Positions 62,515 to 64,000 of a DNA stretch of 64,000 nt are shown in pieces. Each line of letters opens with the position of its first letter. Position 1 is the first letter of the stretch. This stretch comes from an uncultured Tateyamaria sp. (GTDB lineage: Bacteria > Pseudomonadota > Alphaproteobacteria > Rhodobacterales > Rhodobacteraceae), in NCBI RefSeq assembly GCF_947496075.1, contig NZ_CANMBJ010000002.1, forward strand, positions 1,054,001 through 1,118,000, in the 5' to 3' direction. The position numbers and the translations under genes are program-made. Below the pieces are notes generated by a model. The model saw nothing but the letters and a program-made list of their open reading frames with translations, searched no databases and was not told where the DNA came from.

Positions 62515-64000
62515 TCAGCCTTCGCCGCCTTCTTCCTCTTCGTCGCCCTGATCAGCGATCCATGCGACGCTGACGACTTCTTCGCCCTTGCCGGTGTTGA
62601 AGACGCGTACGCCTCCAGCGTTGCGCGAGCGGAAGCTGATGCCATCCACGGGCACGCGGATTGACTGACCCTTGGATGTGGCGAGCATGATCTGGTCATC
62701 CAAGTCGACGGGGAAGGATGCAACGATGTCGCCGCCGCGCATGGCCTTGTCCATCGCCGCCACGCCCAAACCGCCGCGTCCACGGACAGGATAGTCATGG
62801 CTGCTGCTGAGCTTGCCCGATCCTTGCGCCGTGATCGTCAGGATCAGGTTTTCGGCCGCAGACATTTCTGCATAGCGTTCCTGGCTGATGGTTGCGTTGG
62901 CGTTGGTTTCTTCCTCATCGGAGGCTTCGCCATCGTCGGCAAGTCCGGCGACGGCGCGGCGCATTTTGAGGTAGGCCGACCGTTCATCGCTGGTTGCATC
63001 GAAGTGGCGTATGATCGACATGGATACGACGTTGTCCGACCCGCTAAGCTTGACACCACGCACGCCCACCGAGTTCCTGCTGTTGAACACGCGCACGTCG
63101 GTTGCCGGGAAACGGATGGCTCGGCCGGAATTGGTGACCAGCATGACATCATCGTCGTTCGATGCGATGCGGGCGTTGATCAGGGTTGTCTCCGCGTGCT
63201 CGTCCTCGAACTTCATGGCGATCTTGCCGTTGCGCATGACGTTGGTGAAGTCAGACAGCTTGTTGCGGCGCACGGTCCCGGCAGAGGTGGCAAACACGAC
63301 CTGCAGGTCGTCCCATTCCTTTTCATCCCGGTCGACTGGCATGATGGCGGCAATGCTAACCCCCTGGGGAATGGGCAGAATGTTCACGATGGCCTTGCCC
63401 TTGGACGTGCGGCCGCCCTGCGGCAAGCGCCATGTCTTGAGCTTGTAGACCATCCCGTCGGTCGTGAAGAACAGAAGCTGCGTGTGGGTATTGGCAACGA
63501 AGAGGGTGGTGATCACATCCTCTTCCTTGGTCTGCATGCCCGACACACCTTTGCCACCGCGCTTCTGGCTGCGGAAATCGGCAAGCGGGGTGCGCTTGAT
63601 ATAACCGCCGGAGGTCACGGTCACGACCATGTCCTCGCGCTCGATCAGGTCCTCGTCTTCCATGTCTCCGGACCAGTCGACAATCTCGGTACGGCGGGGC
63701 ACGGCGAAGAGCTCCTTCACCTCGGTTAGCTCGTTCGAGATGATGCCCATGATTCGTTCGCGGCTTCCAAGAATATCGAGGTATTCTTGGATCTTAGCTG
63801 CCAGTTCTTCAAGTTCGTCAGTGACTTCCTTGACCCCGATCTGGGTCAGGCGCTGCAGGCGCAGATCTAGGATCGCGCGGGCCTGGATTTCGGTCAGGTT
63901 ATAGGTGCCATCATCGTGCATCTTCGACAGTGGATCGTCGATGAGACGGAGGTAGCTTTCGATCTCTGCTGCGGGCCAGCGGCGTTCCATCAGCTTGGCG
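62515..64000 (-). CDS. gyrA: DNA gyrase subunit A, C-terminal part
   Basis: The frame stays open to the right edge, so the N-terminal catalytic half is outside the window. What is seen is the end of the breakage-reunion domain and coiled coil (LTEIQARAILDLRLQRLTQIG), then the C-terminal DNA-wrapping beta-pinwheel. The pinwheel starts with the GyrA box SQKRGGKG, which separates GyrA from ParC. An acidic tail (DQGDEEEEGGEG) closes it. Fluoroquinolone-determining residues are not in view. Confidence 0.96.
   Translation of the reverse strand, partial: AKLMERRWPAAEIESYLRLIDDPLSKMHDDGTYNLTEIQARAILDLRLQRLTQIGVKEVTDELEELAAKIQEYLDILGSRERIMGIISNELTEVKELFAVPRRTEIVDWSGDMEDEDLIEREDMVVTVTSGGYIKRTPLADFRSQKRGGKGVSGMQTKEEDVITTLFVANTHTQLLFFTTDGMVYKLKTWRLPQGGRTSKGKAIVNILPIPQGVSIAAIMPVDRDEKEWDDLQVVFATSAGTVRRNKLSDFTNVMRNGKIAMKFEDEHAETTLINARIASNDDDVMLVTNSGRAIRFPATDVRVFNSRNSVGVRGVKLSGSDNVVSMSIIRHFDATSDERSAYLKMRRAVAGLADDGEASDEEETNANATISQERYAEMSAAENLILTITAQGSGKLSSSHDYPVRGRGGLGVAAMDKAMRGGDIVASFPVDLDDQIMLATSKGQSIRVPVDGISFRSRNAGGVRVFNTGKGEEVVSVAWIADQGDEEEEGGEG

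Noticed and set aside
1-64000. tRNA, rRNA, CRISPR arrays, insertion sequences, prophage or integrase genes.
   Set aside because: I looked for cloverleaf-type sequences, regular spaced repeats, transposase or integrase motifs and terminal repeats and found none convincing.

Overview
The window looks like chromosomal DNA of a marine alphaproteobacterium in the Rhodobacteraceae (Roseobacter group). Three things support this: the dusB(nifR3)-ntrB-ntrC-ntrY-ntrX-...-trkA-trkH-hfq-hflX order, the families present (DUF6456, DUF6477, a Cys-less zinc-site HemB, an NtrC without GAFTGA), and several intergenic elements typical of the family. It is G+C rich and densely packed, with many ATGA or TGATG stop/start overlaps. 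I see no rRNA, tRNA, CRISPR, insertion sequence or prophage. Both ends cut genes: an EamA transporter at the left and gyrA at the right.

Layout. 1-4.8 kb: EamA exporters, a FadL-type outer-membrane protein, and guaA followed by an ABM-domain protein. 4.9-8.3 kb: an MttB-superfamily methyltransferase, DUF6477 and DUF6456. 8.4-12.8 kb: a small beta-barrel protein, lipA, a 69-aa protein, hpt, a COQ10-like START protein and an MmgE/PrpD protein. 12.8-16.3 kb: amt and the ispD-ispF-pgpA-cinA operon. 16.4-23.7 kb: the nitrogen and redox regulatory block dusB-ntrBC and ntrYX. 23.7-30 kb: tandem SnoaL protein, lipoprotein, trkA-trkH, hfq-hflX. 30-39 kb: pentapeptide-repeat membrane protein, penicillin-acylase-type hydrolase with an RluE-like synthase, beta-hydroxyacid dehydrogenase, Ysc84 lipoprotein, LysE exporter, hemB. 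39-47 kb: mfd, Bcr/CflA exporter, acyl-CoA synthetase with a DsbA-like protein and a divergent XRE-cupin regulator. 47-52.7 kb: aquaporin, orphan peptide-binding protein, candidate small RNA, bdhA-patatin operon, DUF502. 52.8-64 kb: psuG-psuK, the DUF4198/HupE pair, a ThiE-like protein, trmJ, ctaA, M32 carboxypeptidase, a 541-aa exported unknown, gyrA.

How the parts fit. The central block senses nitrogen (NtrB/NtrC) and probably redox or envelope state (NtrY/NtrX). The amt gene 2.4 kb away is a plausible target. TrkA/TrkH handle potassium, and Hfq would serve small RNAs such as the candidate at about 49.89-49.96 kb. The bdhA-patatin pair suggests turnover of 3-hydroxybutyrate or polyhydroxybutyrate. 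psuG-psuK recycles pseudouridine.

Most of the window is ordinary core genome. The least explained items are the candidate small RNA with its own promoter and terminator, the 367-bp gene-free region after hflX with spaced AAACTGC repeats, the head-to-head overlapping starts of the DUF4198 and HupE genes, dispersed family-specific intergenic repeats, the exported 541-aa protein beside gyrA, and several perfect dyads upstream of fadL, dusB and amt. I found no clear sign of a large undescribed multi-gene system.
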